Part shown: positions 1 to 10,900 of the stretch, piece by piece
Layout of the letters: each line of letters begins with the position of its first letter
Numbering within the stretch: position 1 is the first letter of the stretch
From: Hofstenia miamia
Lineage: Eukaryota; Xenacoelomorpha; Acoela
Direction: 5' to 3'
NCBI GenBank assembly: GCA_004352715.1
Contig: SCFE01000087.1
Location: forward strand, 988,822 to 1,052,821
DNA length: 64,000 bases
Program-made: the position numbers and the translations under genes
The notes under the pieces: generated by a model
Database searches by the model: none
Told to the model about the DNA's origin: nothing
What the model saw: only the letters and a program-made list of their open reading frames with translations

Positions 1-49
1 TGTTAATATTTCATTAGAAAAAAAATATGTATATAGAAATTATAAATAC

Positions 50-237
50 CTTTTACTGTTATGGAATGTTGACGAGTATTATACTTCCCAGCTGTAACCT
101 CAGAAGTAACTACCGAAAGGACATATTCAAATCCTTTTGAAGGTATAAATTATGAACTGAATTCATTTTGGGCGGTTTCCAAGAAACGGTTGCTTCACCA
201 GCTTTGTTTTGAACTACTTGAATGCTTGGTATCCGAA
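50..237 (-). CDS. Eph-like receptor, second FN3 domain exon (frame broken)
   Basis: The exon follows an acceptor ending TTTTTAG and ends at G|GTATTT. Its first two bases complete the valine codon begun by the exon at 578. The frame then reads a typical FN3 A-B strand (VRIPSIQVV..., ...EATVSWKPP) up to about position 150. From about 145 the homology continues one frame over as an F-G strand (KGFEYVLSV, then ...SITVK). One missing base near 147-152 explains the shift. In addition, only about 19 residues separate the B-strand Trp from the F-strand Tyr, where FN3 domains usually have about 50, so strands C to E are absent. The donor phase (1) is what the second frame predicts. Either a damaged gene or a local assembly loss. 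Confidence 0.65.
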
Positions 238-577
238 CTAAAAATTTAGTTGTGAAATTCAGGAAACAATAGAACAACATAGATTGTCATAAAAGAACTA
301 TATTGCACTAAATATATCTCTCTGCACACGTTCACATAGTTGCAGATGGCTGAACCGGCCAACTAGGATTGGACCATTTTTCCATTTTCTTTGGAAACTG
401 CATAATGAATTTAAAACAGCTATTTAGCAGAAGTTTAACTGATTTTTTTGGGTCTTCTAAGGAAATTGAACTAAGTTTGGCAGTTAGCTTAAAATTTTTT
501 TTCACATTTTCTACTCTGAAATAATGCTTAAATCCAAATTTCGGACAAAAATATGATAATATGCATAGTAAACACAC
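238..577 (-). other. Intron of the Eph-like gene
   Basis: Lies between the two FN3 exons; GTGTGT donor and TTTTTAG acceptor. Nothing else recognised in it. Confidence 0.7.
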
Positions 578-852
578 CTTGTTGAGGAGTGGATATAACG
601 ACCATTACTACAGAGGGTGGAACTTCCTTGTTAATCGATACAGCATTCTCCGCATATATTCTGAGCGTATAGTTTGTCGACAGGTAAAGTTCGCTAAAGT
701 CTACGCGGTTATCGACAAAATGCGAAAGATCGTCAATAGAATATGAAACTCCATGACTATTACAAAGATCGCACTCAATCCGATACCATACTAAATGCGA
801 GGGCAGCCATGAAACCGTCGCTGTAGTTTTCTGTACTTTTACAGTAACATTT
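578..852 (-). CDS. Eph-like receptor, first FN3 domain exon
   Basis: A 275-nt exon with acceptor TTTTTTAG and donor CAACAAG|GTGTGT. It encodes one complete fibronectin type III domain: NVTVKVQ...ATVSWLPS (A-B strands with the core Trp), WYRIECDLC (C strand) and LSTNYTLRIYAENAVS (E-F-G, with the Y-x-L-x-V/I-x-A pattern). Position and spacing match the first of the two FN3 repeats that follow the cysteine-rich region in Eph receptors. The leading base finishes a codon split by a phase-2 intron and the trailing G starts one completed at 237, so both junctions are in frame. The open frame running on to 935 is intron read-through and is not part of the exon. Confidence 0.85.
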
Positions 853-954
853 CTAAAAAATATCTTTAGACTTGAGAAAAATTCCTTATAAATGCTACAC
901 ACTACATGGTATTTCCCAGAAACAGCTTTGTACATCAGTATATTAGGTACATGT

Positions 955-1002
955 TAGTGATGTGCGGATACGGGTACTAATTATTATCGGATACGGCGAG
1001 TA
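955..1002 (+). mobile_element. Isolated end of a hAT-like element (TAGTGATGTGCG family)
   Basis: TAGTGATGTGCGGATACGGG followed by further CGGATACGG words, inside the intron between the FN3-1 and linker exons. The first 12 bases match the element end at 54636. A possible opposite end (ATCACTAC, about 1097) is weak and no TSD is evident. Confidence 0.4.
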
Positions 1003-1377
1003 ATTTTGGAAAAATTTATATATAATGAATATGAATTTTATTCAAAATGTGCTGAAAATTTTCAAATTGATAAATAGCATCAAAGCAAATGTTAATCATC
1101 ACTACTACTCGTAAATGTACTTTTGGTCTCTATGGTATATTTTGAAAAGATCCTTTTTATTTACTGATTTTTGGGGGAATATAATTTCCTAGTCGCTTTC
1201 ATTTCAACTATAACTCTTCTAGACCTTGCTTATATTATACTAATTTTTCAAAGCGCCTTTTTATAATAATTAAAGATCTTATATTTGGGATCAAAGTGAA
1301 ATATACAGGGTCTGCAGAAAATTGATAATTTATTATACTAGTGCCACTTCTTACAACCAACTTTGAAAAATGCTTAC

Positions 1378-1461
1378 ACTGGCTTTTTAGGAGGCAAAGA
1401 GCAACCAGAAGAAGCATCCGATNATTCAACATTTGAAAACGAAAACATGGTTAAATCACTT
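1378..1461 (-). CDS. Eph-like receptor, tentative linker exon with an ambiguous base
   Basis: The sequence just before the FN3 exon reads DASSGCSLPPKKPV, matching the D-P-P-S-x-P-C-T-x-P-P-S-x-P that links the EGF-like half of the Eph cysteine-rich region to FN3. The donor GT|GTAAGC gives phase 2, which joins in frame to the FN3 exon at 852. The 5' limit is uncertain: the best acceptor (GAATTTTAG before 1461) leaves only 71 bp for the preceding intron and its phase does not fit the exon at 1533. The expected EGF-like cysteines and GYYR motif are not visible. An N at 1423 lies inside, so the frame upstream of it is unreliable. Confidence 0.45.
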
Positions 1462-1532
1462 CTAAAATTCATTTAGTTAAAATTTACTTCATACAATTTA
1501 TTATATCTTTATAATTTTAACAAATTGATTAC

Positions 1533-1779
1533 CATGGCATTCTGTAAAATTTTTCTTTACTTCATATCCTTTGTCACAAGAGCAAAAAGTGGCAGGGGGA
1601 GTTTTCGGGATTTCCATGTTACCACTAATCGTACAATACACCTTTGGAGGTTGAGAACTGACTGCATGGTCAACACAATGACCTCGCATACTTACGTAAG
1701 ATGAAGTCACTGGATACGTTTTATTAAAAACTGCAAGATTCTGGACTATGTTGTTGCAGTAGCGGGTACTCACTGTAAG
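1533..1779 (-). CDS. Eph-like receptor, end of ligand-binding domain and cysteine-rich exon
   Basis: A 247-nt exon, acceptor AAATTTAG and donor CATG|GTAATC. It opens with LTVSTRYCNN, equivalent to the last strand of the Eph ligand-binding domain (V-x-V-Y-Y-K-K-C-P), then IVQNLAVFNKT (Eph N-L-A-x-F-x-x-T), GHCVDHA, VYCTISGNME and FCSCDKGYE, which reproduce the cysteine spacing of the first half of the Eph cysteine-rich (sushi/EGF-like) region. It stops after TECHG, just where the second half (C-P-x-G-x-Y-K...C-x-x-C-P) should begin. Start phase is 0, matching the donor at 2097; end phase is 1. Confidence 0.85.
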
Positions 1780-2096
1780 CTAAATTTACGAAATTTCAGA
1801 ATTATTAAGTATTGTATTTGCAAAGAGAAGTTGGATCACCAAAAACCATGTTACAACAATTTCTATATATAGGTACTTTCAGTATAATATTATTTATAAT
1901 CTTATATATATATATAATACAATTTTTATACGCACTCCTCGTCCAATCTTAAAATTTTTTTTACATAAATTGAAAATTATAACAAAATTTTTTTAAAGGA
2001 TACCAACGTTTTAAAAAATTTAGTAAATATAGTAAAGTATTGAGAAGCAATGCGAATTTTTACATAAGGCCGATACATATACGACATAAACGATAC

Positions 2097-2361
2097 CTCT
2101 TTAATGGAAGTGCAAGAAGCTTGATCTTTAATTCCAATGAATATGTTGCCTGTACGACGCTTCTGCGAATTTAGATCAACAATTAATGTAAGTGAATTGT
2201 CTTCTTCGCGTTCTTGCCATTCAAAAGTGTGGATTTTAGTTTCACTGCTGAAGTCGAAGTCCTCATCATTTTCACGAGCTGCATTTAAATAGAATGTCAA
2301 TTTGTTTTTACAGTCAGACTTCTGCGCATTCGGTATTCTTTTACAGTCGTCCACGGAAATT
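2097..2361 (-). CDS. Eph-like receptor, ligand-binding domain exon (central/C-terminal part)
   Basis: A 265-nt exon, acceptor CAACTTTTAG and donor AAAGAG|GTATCG. It encodes ISVDDCKRIPNAQKSDCKNK, the counterpart of the Eph F-T-x-R-D-C-x-S-I-P...C-K-E-T-F segment, then TFEWQ, SLTLIVDLNSQ and NIFIGIKDQASCTSIKE, which matches G-F-Y-L-A-F-Q-D-x-G-A-C-I-A-L. Both disulphide-pair cysteines of this part are kept. The first base completes a codon split by a phase-2 intron, matching the donor at 3925; the end is phase 0, matching 1779. Sequence is strongly diverged from familiar Eph proteins but alignment length through the last strand is exact. Confidence 0.88.
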
Positions 2362-3924
2362 CTAAAAGTTGAACGGGAGTCAAATATTGGCTTAATCTTT
2401 CAAGTTCCTATCACATGATACAAATAAATTATATTATATAATTCGTGTGGCCAGTTAATTAAAGTGTCTCTACAGTTTTAAAAATGATACATTTTCAGTT
2501 CTCTCCATTAGCTGTCAACGACTATTGCAAAGGCTTTCTCAAGGGTTATGAACAAGGCAGTAAAAAGGTTCATCCATGAAGCTTTTTATACATTCAACTT
2601 GAAAATCGAACCAATACCCTCATTATGCAAAAGACGGTATGCAGAACAGAAAAAAAATGATGAACTCTCTCTCTTAGCCATCAGAAGTTGGAACTAACGA
2701 GGCAAAATCTTCTGCTAAGGTAAACAATCTCTAGTAATGTTTCCACAGAAAACCTTTTCTTTTCAGGAAATATATTAATTTAGTCAGGGATTCTTGTTGA
2801 CTTCGGAAAGCGTTTTTGACAATTGACATTATGTTCTGGCAATGTAAGCATTTCCAATGAAAAAAATCCTTACAAGTAAACTGGAAAAATATATATTTTA
2901 AAGAAACTTCGAAAAAATAAGTTTAAAAGAGTGGTTATTGCAATAATCAGAATATATTTGAAAAATTTCAGTAGCAACATTTATACTGTTGAGTGAAGAA
3001 ATTGTCATTGTAGAAAGGAATAAGGTCAGTAACAAGCAATAAAATATATGTGAAGACGTTAACTGTAGATATGTAAACTAGTTATACTAAGGGTTTAATC
3101 CCCTAAGATATATAACCTATTCAACTCTTAGGATATTCAGAAATAGTGTATCCAAATAACTTTGCAAGAAACATTTAGAATACAGATTTAGACAAAGTTA
3201 TGGAAGCTTGCCTACTTTTTGAAAAAATATGGTTGCGACTTTGCAATTTGTATTTGCAAATTGGAAAAGCTAGAGTAACACTGGAATATAAATGACACAT
3301 TTATGTAAATAATTAATAAGAGACACTTACGTAGCGTGTATATAACAAAGACCTCTTGAATTTACACAATTAGGAAAAGTTTTTTGTCAAGAGAGAATAA
3401 AGGAATTTTTTGTGTATTTAATTTTCCCGCCAGCCGTTGTTCATTTGGTGAGTGACGTACGTCGTACAAAGCCCTAGCGGCACAATAATTTTAAAAATTA
3501 ATACAGGGTGAATGCCGTTGGATAGAGAAGGATTAGATTGTAAAATGAATTTCGAATTAAGCGTGTCACTTAGTAAACATCACTAGCAGACGAATCAATC
3601 AACTTCTGCTCACACTGGACAAATCTTCAGGGGAACACCAGATAATTATTTTAAATCAAAAACTCATTTTGAACAATAAATTGGATTAAGAATTCGGGAG
3701 AGTTCACCAATTATTTGGATTGTCATTGAGGTTTTTCATTACTCATTTAAATTACAAAACTTTTTATGAAATTTGTACCGACAGCTAGGAAAAATGAATT
3801 TTAAAAATCTATACATACTTCTATATTACAATATTGGACAGTGCATGCAAATAGTTATTGTAAAAACATCATTATACTGGTAATAAACGAATTTTTAGAT
3901 ATTCAAATATGAAGAAAATAATAC
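2362..3924 (-). other. Intron of the Eph-like gene
   Basis: A 1.56-kb intron splitting the ligand-binding domain. No repeat or coding relic recognised. Confidence 0.65.
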
Positions 3925-4046
3925 CGTAAGGTCACCTTGATTATATTGACACTGTCGGGGACTGGAATAATGCGCGTTCTCAAGTAATTAACAGCACCAA
4001 CCACGGAAACATCGCAAACATTGAAGGCACCATTTTCAAAGACAAA
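3925..4046 (-). CDS. Eph-like receptor, ligand-binding domain exon (middle)
   Basis: A 122-nt exon too short for simple ORF scans. Acceptor GCTTTTTAG and donor TTACG|GTATTA. It reads FVFENGAFNVCDVSVVG, then AVNYLRTRIIPVPDSVN and IIKVTLR, aligning with Eph R-T-Y-Q-V-C-N-V...N-N-W-L-R-T-x-W-I-x-R-x-x-A-x-R-I-Y. The domain cysteine and the L-R-T motif are kept; the two tryptophans are replaced. Phase 0 start and phase 2 end fit the exons at 7875 and 2361 exactly, which is strong support for a real spliced gene. Confidence 0.82.
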
Positions 4047-6330
4047 CTAAAAAGCTAGTTATCAATATATATCGCTCGTGTGCATAATACGAACATGCCG
4101 TACAAAAAACCCATGCCTTCTAATTAAAATCAAGAGAGAACTTTTCAAAGATGATTTATACGTTTACAATAGTATTCTCAACAGAAACAAAATAGATGAC
4201 GTACATGTAGTTGCTGTAAAGTAAAAATGTTCCTAAAATACTATGTGTTGATAATGTCGTCTATCTTCGCAATTATTGCCATGTGCAATTTTATCAACAT
4301 CAGTCATTTTGTACAAATATCAGGAATCTAAAGAGGCGACTTTGCCTCTTTTAGCTTCGATTACTAAAAGATCGATTCCAAAAGAATGAGATACTACTTC
4401 TTTGAAAATGATGAAATACAGTATCACATGACGCATTATCATGCCGGTAAACGACAATGTCTGGTTGGATTAGTCATAAAAAATGCCCAGAAAAAATCTA
4501 AATATGCTTGATTTTAAACAGGTTCCTCTCAGTATTTATGGCAACCAAAGCATGATGAAATACCTCGTTGCATACGCATATAAACCTTTGAGTAAATCAG
4601 CATATATTAGACATAAGATATTGATATGCTCATTTCTACAGATAGTATTGAATATTTTAATTTTTTATTCAATGATATTACAATTAATTTCATGTTTTAC
4701 AAAATAGTGTACTTTATCTACAGTTAAGCATTCGACGTAATAAAATTAATTAAAAACGAAATGATTTAGCAGTAATGCCTTAGCGATAAATGCGGGAATT
4801 AATCGCTGAATTTGGAAAGATAAATAAACACTTATAAAAGCTGGGATTAGCGCAGACTTTATGACACACAGCACACCTAATCGTGCTAATAAACATGTTT
4901 AAGAAATTACTAAACGCCAATAAACTGCGAAAAACAAAGTTCTGGAGTTTTTTATTAATGCGGATTGTCAAAGAGTTTGGCAACATTAGGGTTTTCATCA
5001 ATCGCTGACATATGCCACTCTCTTATGTCGGCGTTTGTAAATGTTGTAGAACAGCCCATAGAAAACGTTTCGTTAATGGTGCGTTCCGTAAACGATAACA
5101 ATCCAATAAAATGAAACTTATTGCCAAGCGAGAGGCAACCAGGAGGTCTACACCCTGGGGTTATTCTGTTTTAAAAGCAACGAGTAAACAACGTCACATG
5201 TCGTAGATTATTATCAAAATGTTATTAATAAAAATAATTTAAATTGTCCTAATAAAGACAGCAAACATGACAAAGTTTTACTGCACGATAAGTTATAAGC
5301 TCTTTGTAAACAATTAAAAGGTGACAAAACTACATAAAAATACAAACGTTCAAGCCTACTTGATGGCAAAAGCAAAAAACTAGTAGTAATTAACGTCATA
5401 AAATGGTGTGCTTCATGATCTAGTTTGAGCAGAAGGTCATTCTATAAACAAAAGCACAGTGATGCAGAAACTGATGTATATTGAAGCGGCATTATTTGAT
5501 CAAGAAGAAATCTTTACATTGTTTACAGTATAGTCAATTACTTTCATTCTCAAACAAAGTATGTATTTGTCATGGTAAGAAACCAATCGACACGACGTAT
5601 TTATGATGAGAAATGCAGTTTGCACTCATTTGCCCACTAAATGCTGTGAGAAGTACCCAATAAATGGTAATTTATATTGACTCTTACTGGCATTTATCAA
5701 CCATTTGGCGTGCAAAGCAACAAAACGCACAGAGCCTGTATTAGTCAATTTCTGCACTGAATCGGTCATTGTATACATGTTGAGATACAACAGCAATAGC
5801 ACCATTAAATATCAGACTTGAAAAATCGTGATTACCTCGAATAACAATAAATATACACATCCAGATTTTCTAAATTCAAGAGAATTTCATATGAAGTTTT
5901 CCACTCGCAAATTAAGAGACATTCAAGTGCATATCTATACATATAGTAAAGAATAGTTGTTTATGTGTACTTGCGTATGTCACCGTAGATTTCGGAGACT
6001 AGAAGATTGCTTTAAAAAACTTAATGTAGCAACACACAAGCGGATAAAATAATATGGCTCAATTGAAAAATCATTCAAGCAATTGATACTTAATAAGGCT
6101 TAGGTCAAAAAGAGCAAAACATCATCATAATTCAGTGTAAACTATGCCTGATCATCATCATGCAGCCTCAATTACATTGAATAACGCCCAAAATGGTGAG
6201 CTAGTTAACTTCAGCATACTTTTTTAGAATTTGAATATTGTTGTATTTTGTGATACTAGTTGGATCTTGGATGTTGAAAGTGAGTTTTAAAAATTTTTTG
6301 TCAACCAATTTATTTAGTTCATCTCATTAT
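4047..6330 (-). other. Left part of the first large Eph intron
   Basis: A+T-rich intronic DNA. Short open frames here (for example 4483-4707 and 4780-5001) look like chance. Nothing recognised. Confidence 0.6.
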
Positions 6331-6995
6331 TAGAGGTGCCTATTATGGTATGGTACCATAACATTATGTACCATATCTTAGATACCATTATAGTATTGTA
6401 GAAAAATTTTTAAGGCCATAAATTAATTATTACATATATACCGGCATACACATTATATTGAATTTCAAAAAATATAATGTCATATTTTTTATCTTTTTAA
6501 CAATTGAATGGGTAATATTTATTTTACAAATTGTTTTTGAACAAAAGAACAACATTTTGACAAGATAAATTTTAAAAGCAGCTGCAGACTGCAGTAGATT
6601 GTAAATAAATACTAATTATTAAATTATTTTCCCATTATAAAGTTAGCAAAATGAGTTGAATCGGAAAAAATAATTGGTGTATTGCAAAATTTGCTTCTGA
6701 ATGTTTCAAAATCGCTCTGCAATCTAGTGAATTGCTTGTAATCTCAGTTCAATTTCATTTTACTTAAAAAGCATTGGCTTAATTGCAGCTTACAAATTGG
6801 TATTTATTTTGTTAACTATTCGAAATCACCTCATGAAATTACTTTTACCATACATACATTTCACCACCATGCACCATATTTTACAAAATGACAATTATGG
6901 CCATAATGTATGGACGAAATATAAAATATGGATATTATGGATGGCTAACAAATTTCGTCTTGCCATATATGGCCATACCATAAACGGCACCTCTG
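6331..6995. mobile_element. hAT-like non-autonomous element, TATGG-word family
   Basis: Ends TAGAGGTGCCTATTATGGTA and, on the other strand, CAGAGGTGCCGTTTATGGTA. Flanks CTCATTAT (6323-6330) and CCCATTAT (6996-7003) agree at 7 of 8 bases, an 8-bp TSD as in hAT. Both ends continue into degenerate ATGGC/TATGG/CCATA words. No transposase coding; the open frame 6797-7012 lies in the word array. 665 bp, within an Eph intron. Confidence 0.75.
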
Positions 6996-7874
6996 CCCAT
7001 TATATCAAATGACCAACTCACATTGTTTATCTAACGGCATTTATTGATGGCTTGACCATACGGCCCAATTTGCAAACAAACTTTGTAACTGCAAAATTCA
7101 AAAAGTTTTTGTTGAACGTTTGTTTACACTTGGCGCTTCAACGTGATATTGTGGTAAAGCACAGCTGGCTAGATGGCTTTAGCTGCCACTTAAAGGCCGA
7201 AAGGATGTCAGAACGTTTACCAAATTAATTAAATTACTCATTGTTTTGCGATTTGAATTTATGCTGAGACGTCCGACAAGAGGTTTTCAACAGCTTAACC
7301 GTGACAGTCGACACAACACTTTCAAACAATTTCTTTTAAGATATTTACATGTTGCAGCTTATGTAGAACTAAGGCCAATTGGATTTATCATTACTAGGCT
7401 TTTTTCAAGTTTTCCACATTAAATGAGCTCAAAATCAACGATAATAAAAACAGTGAGTCTGCAGCAACATCTTAAAACTAAAAACTAAAACAAGTCTGCG
7501 AGTCTTCAATATTTCAGCCTACAGAATCTATCAAGCCTACAGGATACAGGGCTTTTTGGGCTCAATCAATATTTTTCAAAGATGCGGATTGGTTTACGAT
7601 TTCAAAAGCGTAAATCTGCTATGGTATCTGATATCGAATGGTAGCTACAATAACATCACCACTACCAACAATCCTAAACGTAATTCTAATCCCAAGGGCA
7701 ATTGCATTTGGTTATGAGGCAGAAATAAATTATTACACAATAAAATACTAAATAATTAATTTAAATTAATTCGAAAGCCCTACGAAAATGAAAAATATGT
7801 TTCTCGGTCACTGTCAACTCGAATTGAAGAATGTAGTAAAAAGAAAGTGTAAAAAAGGATATTGAACTGCTTAC

Positions 7875-7960
7875 CCCATTTTTGCTCTTTCCAGCTTCAT
7901 TTGAAGTTCGCCAACCGTTCCATGGCACATCTGATGATGTAGGCGTCTTGTAAAGAAATT
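7875..7960 (-). CDS. Eph-like receptor, start of ligand-binding domain
   Basis: An 86-nt exon, acceptor GGATTTTTAG and donor AATGGG|GTAAGC. It reads FLYKTPTSSDVPWNGWRTSN followed by EAGKSKNG, aligning with the opening of the Eph ligand-binding domain (V-L-L-D-T...L-G-W...G-W-E-E-x-S-x-D-E). Phase 1 start, so a further upstream exon must supply the signal peptide; phase 0 end matches the exon at 4046. The intron to 4046 is about 3.8 kb and carries the transposon at 6331-6995. Confidence 0.75.
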
Positions 7961-10900
7961 CTAAAAATCCAAATATTAACTTGACGAAGTTTATTTACGA
8001 TTGGAATGAATTTAAATCTGCATCAGACACAGATTCTAAATTTTTAGGTCAAAGCTTTAAATAAACTTATTGTCTCTCAATATCACCCGCAAAATATATG
8101 ATGATGGGAAGTAACGCTCTCTTTCCTTGCATCAAACAAAATTCTATAAATATAATTTTCATGCTGATTGGAGACTTAAAAACTCGCTGGTTTCTTAAAG
8201 TCATACCAAACATGTTCTTAAAAGCACAAAATTTCTCAAAATAAATCCATAATTTTACTTAAAATATTTTTATCAGCCGTGTGGAGTATGAGTAAATTGG
8301 AATAAACCACTTTTAAAGAAATTATTCTCATAACCATATTGAAGACCCTGATTTTAAGTAACATATTATCTATACGGCATACAATATATATACATATATA
8401 TATGTTGCTGGTCTTTTCGAAGTGGTAACGCTAAGACACTGATTGTGTTCAATAATAAAAAGTTTAATGCAAAATTTTATTAGTGCAACTATCAAACAAA
8501 AAACCAAATTATTTAATTGGCAGTGGTTAGACTAGCTATTAATCATATCTACTGGATAAAAAAACCTGTTGAAATAAAAAAGTACAATCATCTTTGGAGT
8601 AGAAAATCAAAAAGCTTTGAGATTTTTACAAATCAAAGCGCGATGGTTGATTTATCAACCATGTATTTGTAAAATTTTACTTATGGGTTTAATACAAGAA
8701 ATGCGGAAAACAGAGAACAATCGTTTAGTAAAGATGTATTAATATTAACAGGCAATTAAAAAGATACAGAAAAAAGCTTTGACGCCTTGGACTAAAGTAT
8801 AAAACCACTCATTGTTAAATATTTAAAAGCTAATTTTGAAGACAAAAGAATTTTCTTACTGCCTTCTTAAAATTCTGGAACAGCACACCTTTTCGCGAGA
8901 AAGCCCATTTATTAAGTTGGACAACGCTTAAATACCAAATTAGAAAAAAGGAATGATTCGCTATTAAATATAGGGAAATGAGCTGCAACAATTCATGCGA
9001 AAACCTGAATAATATACCATAAGCAGTTCAGATTTTTTAGCATTTGATAGATAAAGAACGACAGACATTCTGAGATTTTACTAAAAGAGCGCACTGAATT
9101 CTTTTTTTCTGAACAGAAAAAACTGTTAAAAATGGATTATGTTAAATTATGAATCTCGTCAAATATCAAAAATTGAGTTGCAAATTAACTAAGCGAAATA
9201 TATTTTAAAAAAATGGAACGGTGATGTTCCATAAACAATAAAATTCCTGAAAAATTCGGTCCATACCCATTATTAATTTTATAGATAAGGAAAATATGCG
9301 AAATTGTCAGTAACAAAGCGTCCCAATACTCAAATTGTGCCAAAATATAATAAATCGATTTATTCGATTACAGTCGATTAATCACAGCGGCCCAATGAAA
9401 ACAGCATGTTGTTATGCACACAGGTAAGTGATTTGCATCATATCTGATACAGACAATAATTTTCCCTTTGTGATAAATTAAAATACGTCACCTGAAGTCT
9501 CCAGATTTGCACATTTTCAAGAACAAAACGTTCTAAAACTACTTTCAGTGTCGTAAGTGCTGCATTGAAAACATAACTAAAAGCCACGCACAACGATAAT
9601 CTTAACCAATTAAAGCAGCATCAAAAACACTAATAAAAAGGAAACATTAGTTTGACGTTACTAAAATGGTTATTAAATATTCAACAGTTTCTACAATATT
9701 GTGAGAACAAAAACACCATTAGTAAAAGTTAAAATTTTTAAAAAACTTTTTTTAATAATTTCAATTCAGTCTCATGATAAAACCTATATTAACTTCATAA
9801 CCTACATAATTTTTATGAGAATAATATAGGAACTTGGATTTTTAACTGATTGTGAAGTTTCTATGTATGAACTCAGTAACTTAGCTTAGGCCTACATTCA
9901 AAGAAGTAATGAAGAATCGCGTACATGCTTCAGAATGTTCAAACATTTTTGGTCCAAAATGCTCTGTCTTCTAAAAATTTCAGAAATTGAAACCCGGCGA
10001 CGTTCGAGGACTGAAATTTTTGGTAAACTTTACGATTGCTAACGTTATAATACTAAAAAGACAACTAGTACAAGATTAAGTCCCTTATATTGTTATCACT
10101 ATCAACATTCTTTGCAGAACTTAATAATTCCGATAAGTAGAAATTTAAACTGCAAAAAATTTCTTGACAATTTTTCCACCTGTCTCCTAAAACATTTTAG
10201 TTTAATTTACAATAAATGAAATGTGTTTTTCTCTAAGATATTTGACAAAACAATGTTTTTGAATTCTCTTATTTTCTTGAGTTCATGCAAAGAAGCACTT
10301 CGTTAATCGATACAAACAGCCTACATTTCGAAAATAGTGAATTGCACTTTTTCTAGCCACTTGAAATCTCTGTTATAAAGTAGGCAATGTCGTGTTATAA
10401 TATAAAGTGCAAAAGAAAGGGGAAATGTGTCTTTCAAAGCATCAAGACTAATTGATTTTAACCTTAATTTGCTAAAAACTCACGTAGTCATCACCTAAAA
10501 TCATATTGAACATTTGTGTTTAAGTACAAGAAACTAATAATTTACTATTTACATCGCAATAAACTTTCATGATGAATCGATTCCTGCGGTGTGTTGTAAT
10601 CATAAATAATAAATAAGTACCCGCTCCTAGGAACATATGATGTTTGTAGGGTTCTGCTTACCATGGGACTAAATATTTCAGTGGGATGTGGACTAATATG
10701 GTACTAAGATCATAAATAAAAATGTTCACTCATAATTTTTGGTAAATTTTGCAAATTAGAATTTATACTATGATGAGACCAAATGGGACAATGGAAATAG
10801 AAATTCTGATGGAAGTGTGATGGGATGGAACGTGGATCAAATCCAATAGCTCTGAATGGGATTAGAAACAAAAATTCTGGTCCCGCATAATCTTAAAATA

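Larger units (their letters stand above)
50..7960 (-). other. Eph-like receptor gene, extracellular part (gene model)
   Basis: Exons listed separately below assemble on the minus strand into the N-terminal half of an ephrin receptor tyrosine kinase: ligand-binding domain (7960-7875, 4046-3925, 2361-2097 and the start of 1779-1533), cysteine-rich segment (1779-1533), uncertain linker exon (1461-1378) and two FN3 domains (852-578, 237-50). Introns have GT/AG ends and intron phases agree at every junction except at the linker exon. Eph receptors are cell-surface receptors for membrane-bound ephrins in contact-dependent guidance and adhesion. The transmembrane, juxtamembrane, kinase and SAM parts would lie left of position 1; the signal-peptide exon lies right of 7960 and was not found. 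Parts of the cysteine-rich and second FN3 regions are missing, so this may be a fast-evolving receptor, a decaying copy or a locally faulty assembly. Confidence 0.8.

Noticed and set aside
9492-9532. 41-nt minus-strand interval with good acceptor and donor, considered as the missing upstream Eph exon
   Set aside because: Both open readings end in phase 0 or 2, while the exon at 7960 needs phase 1, and neither reading looks like a signal peptide.
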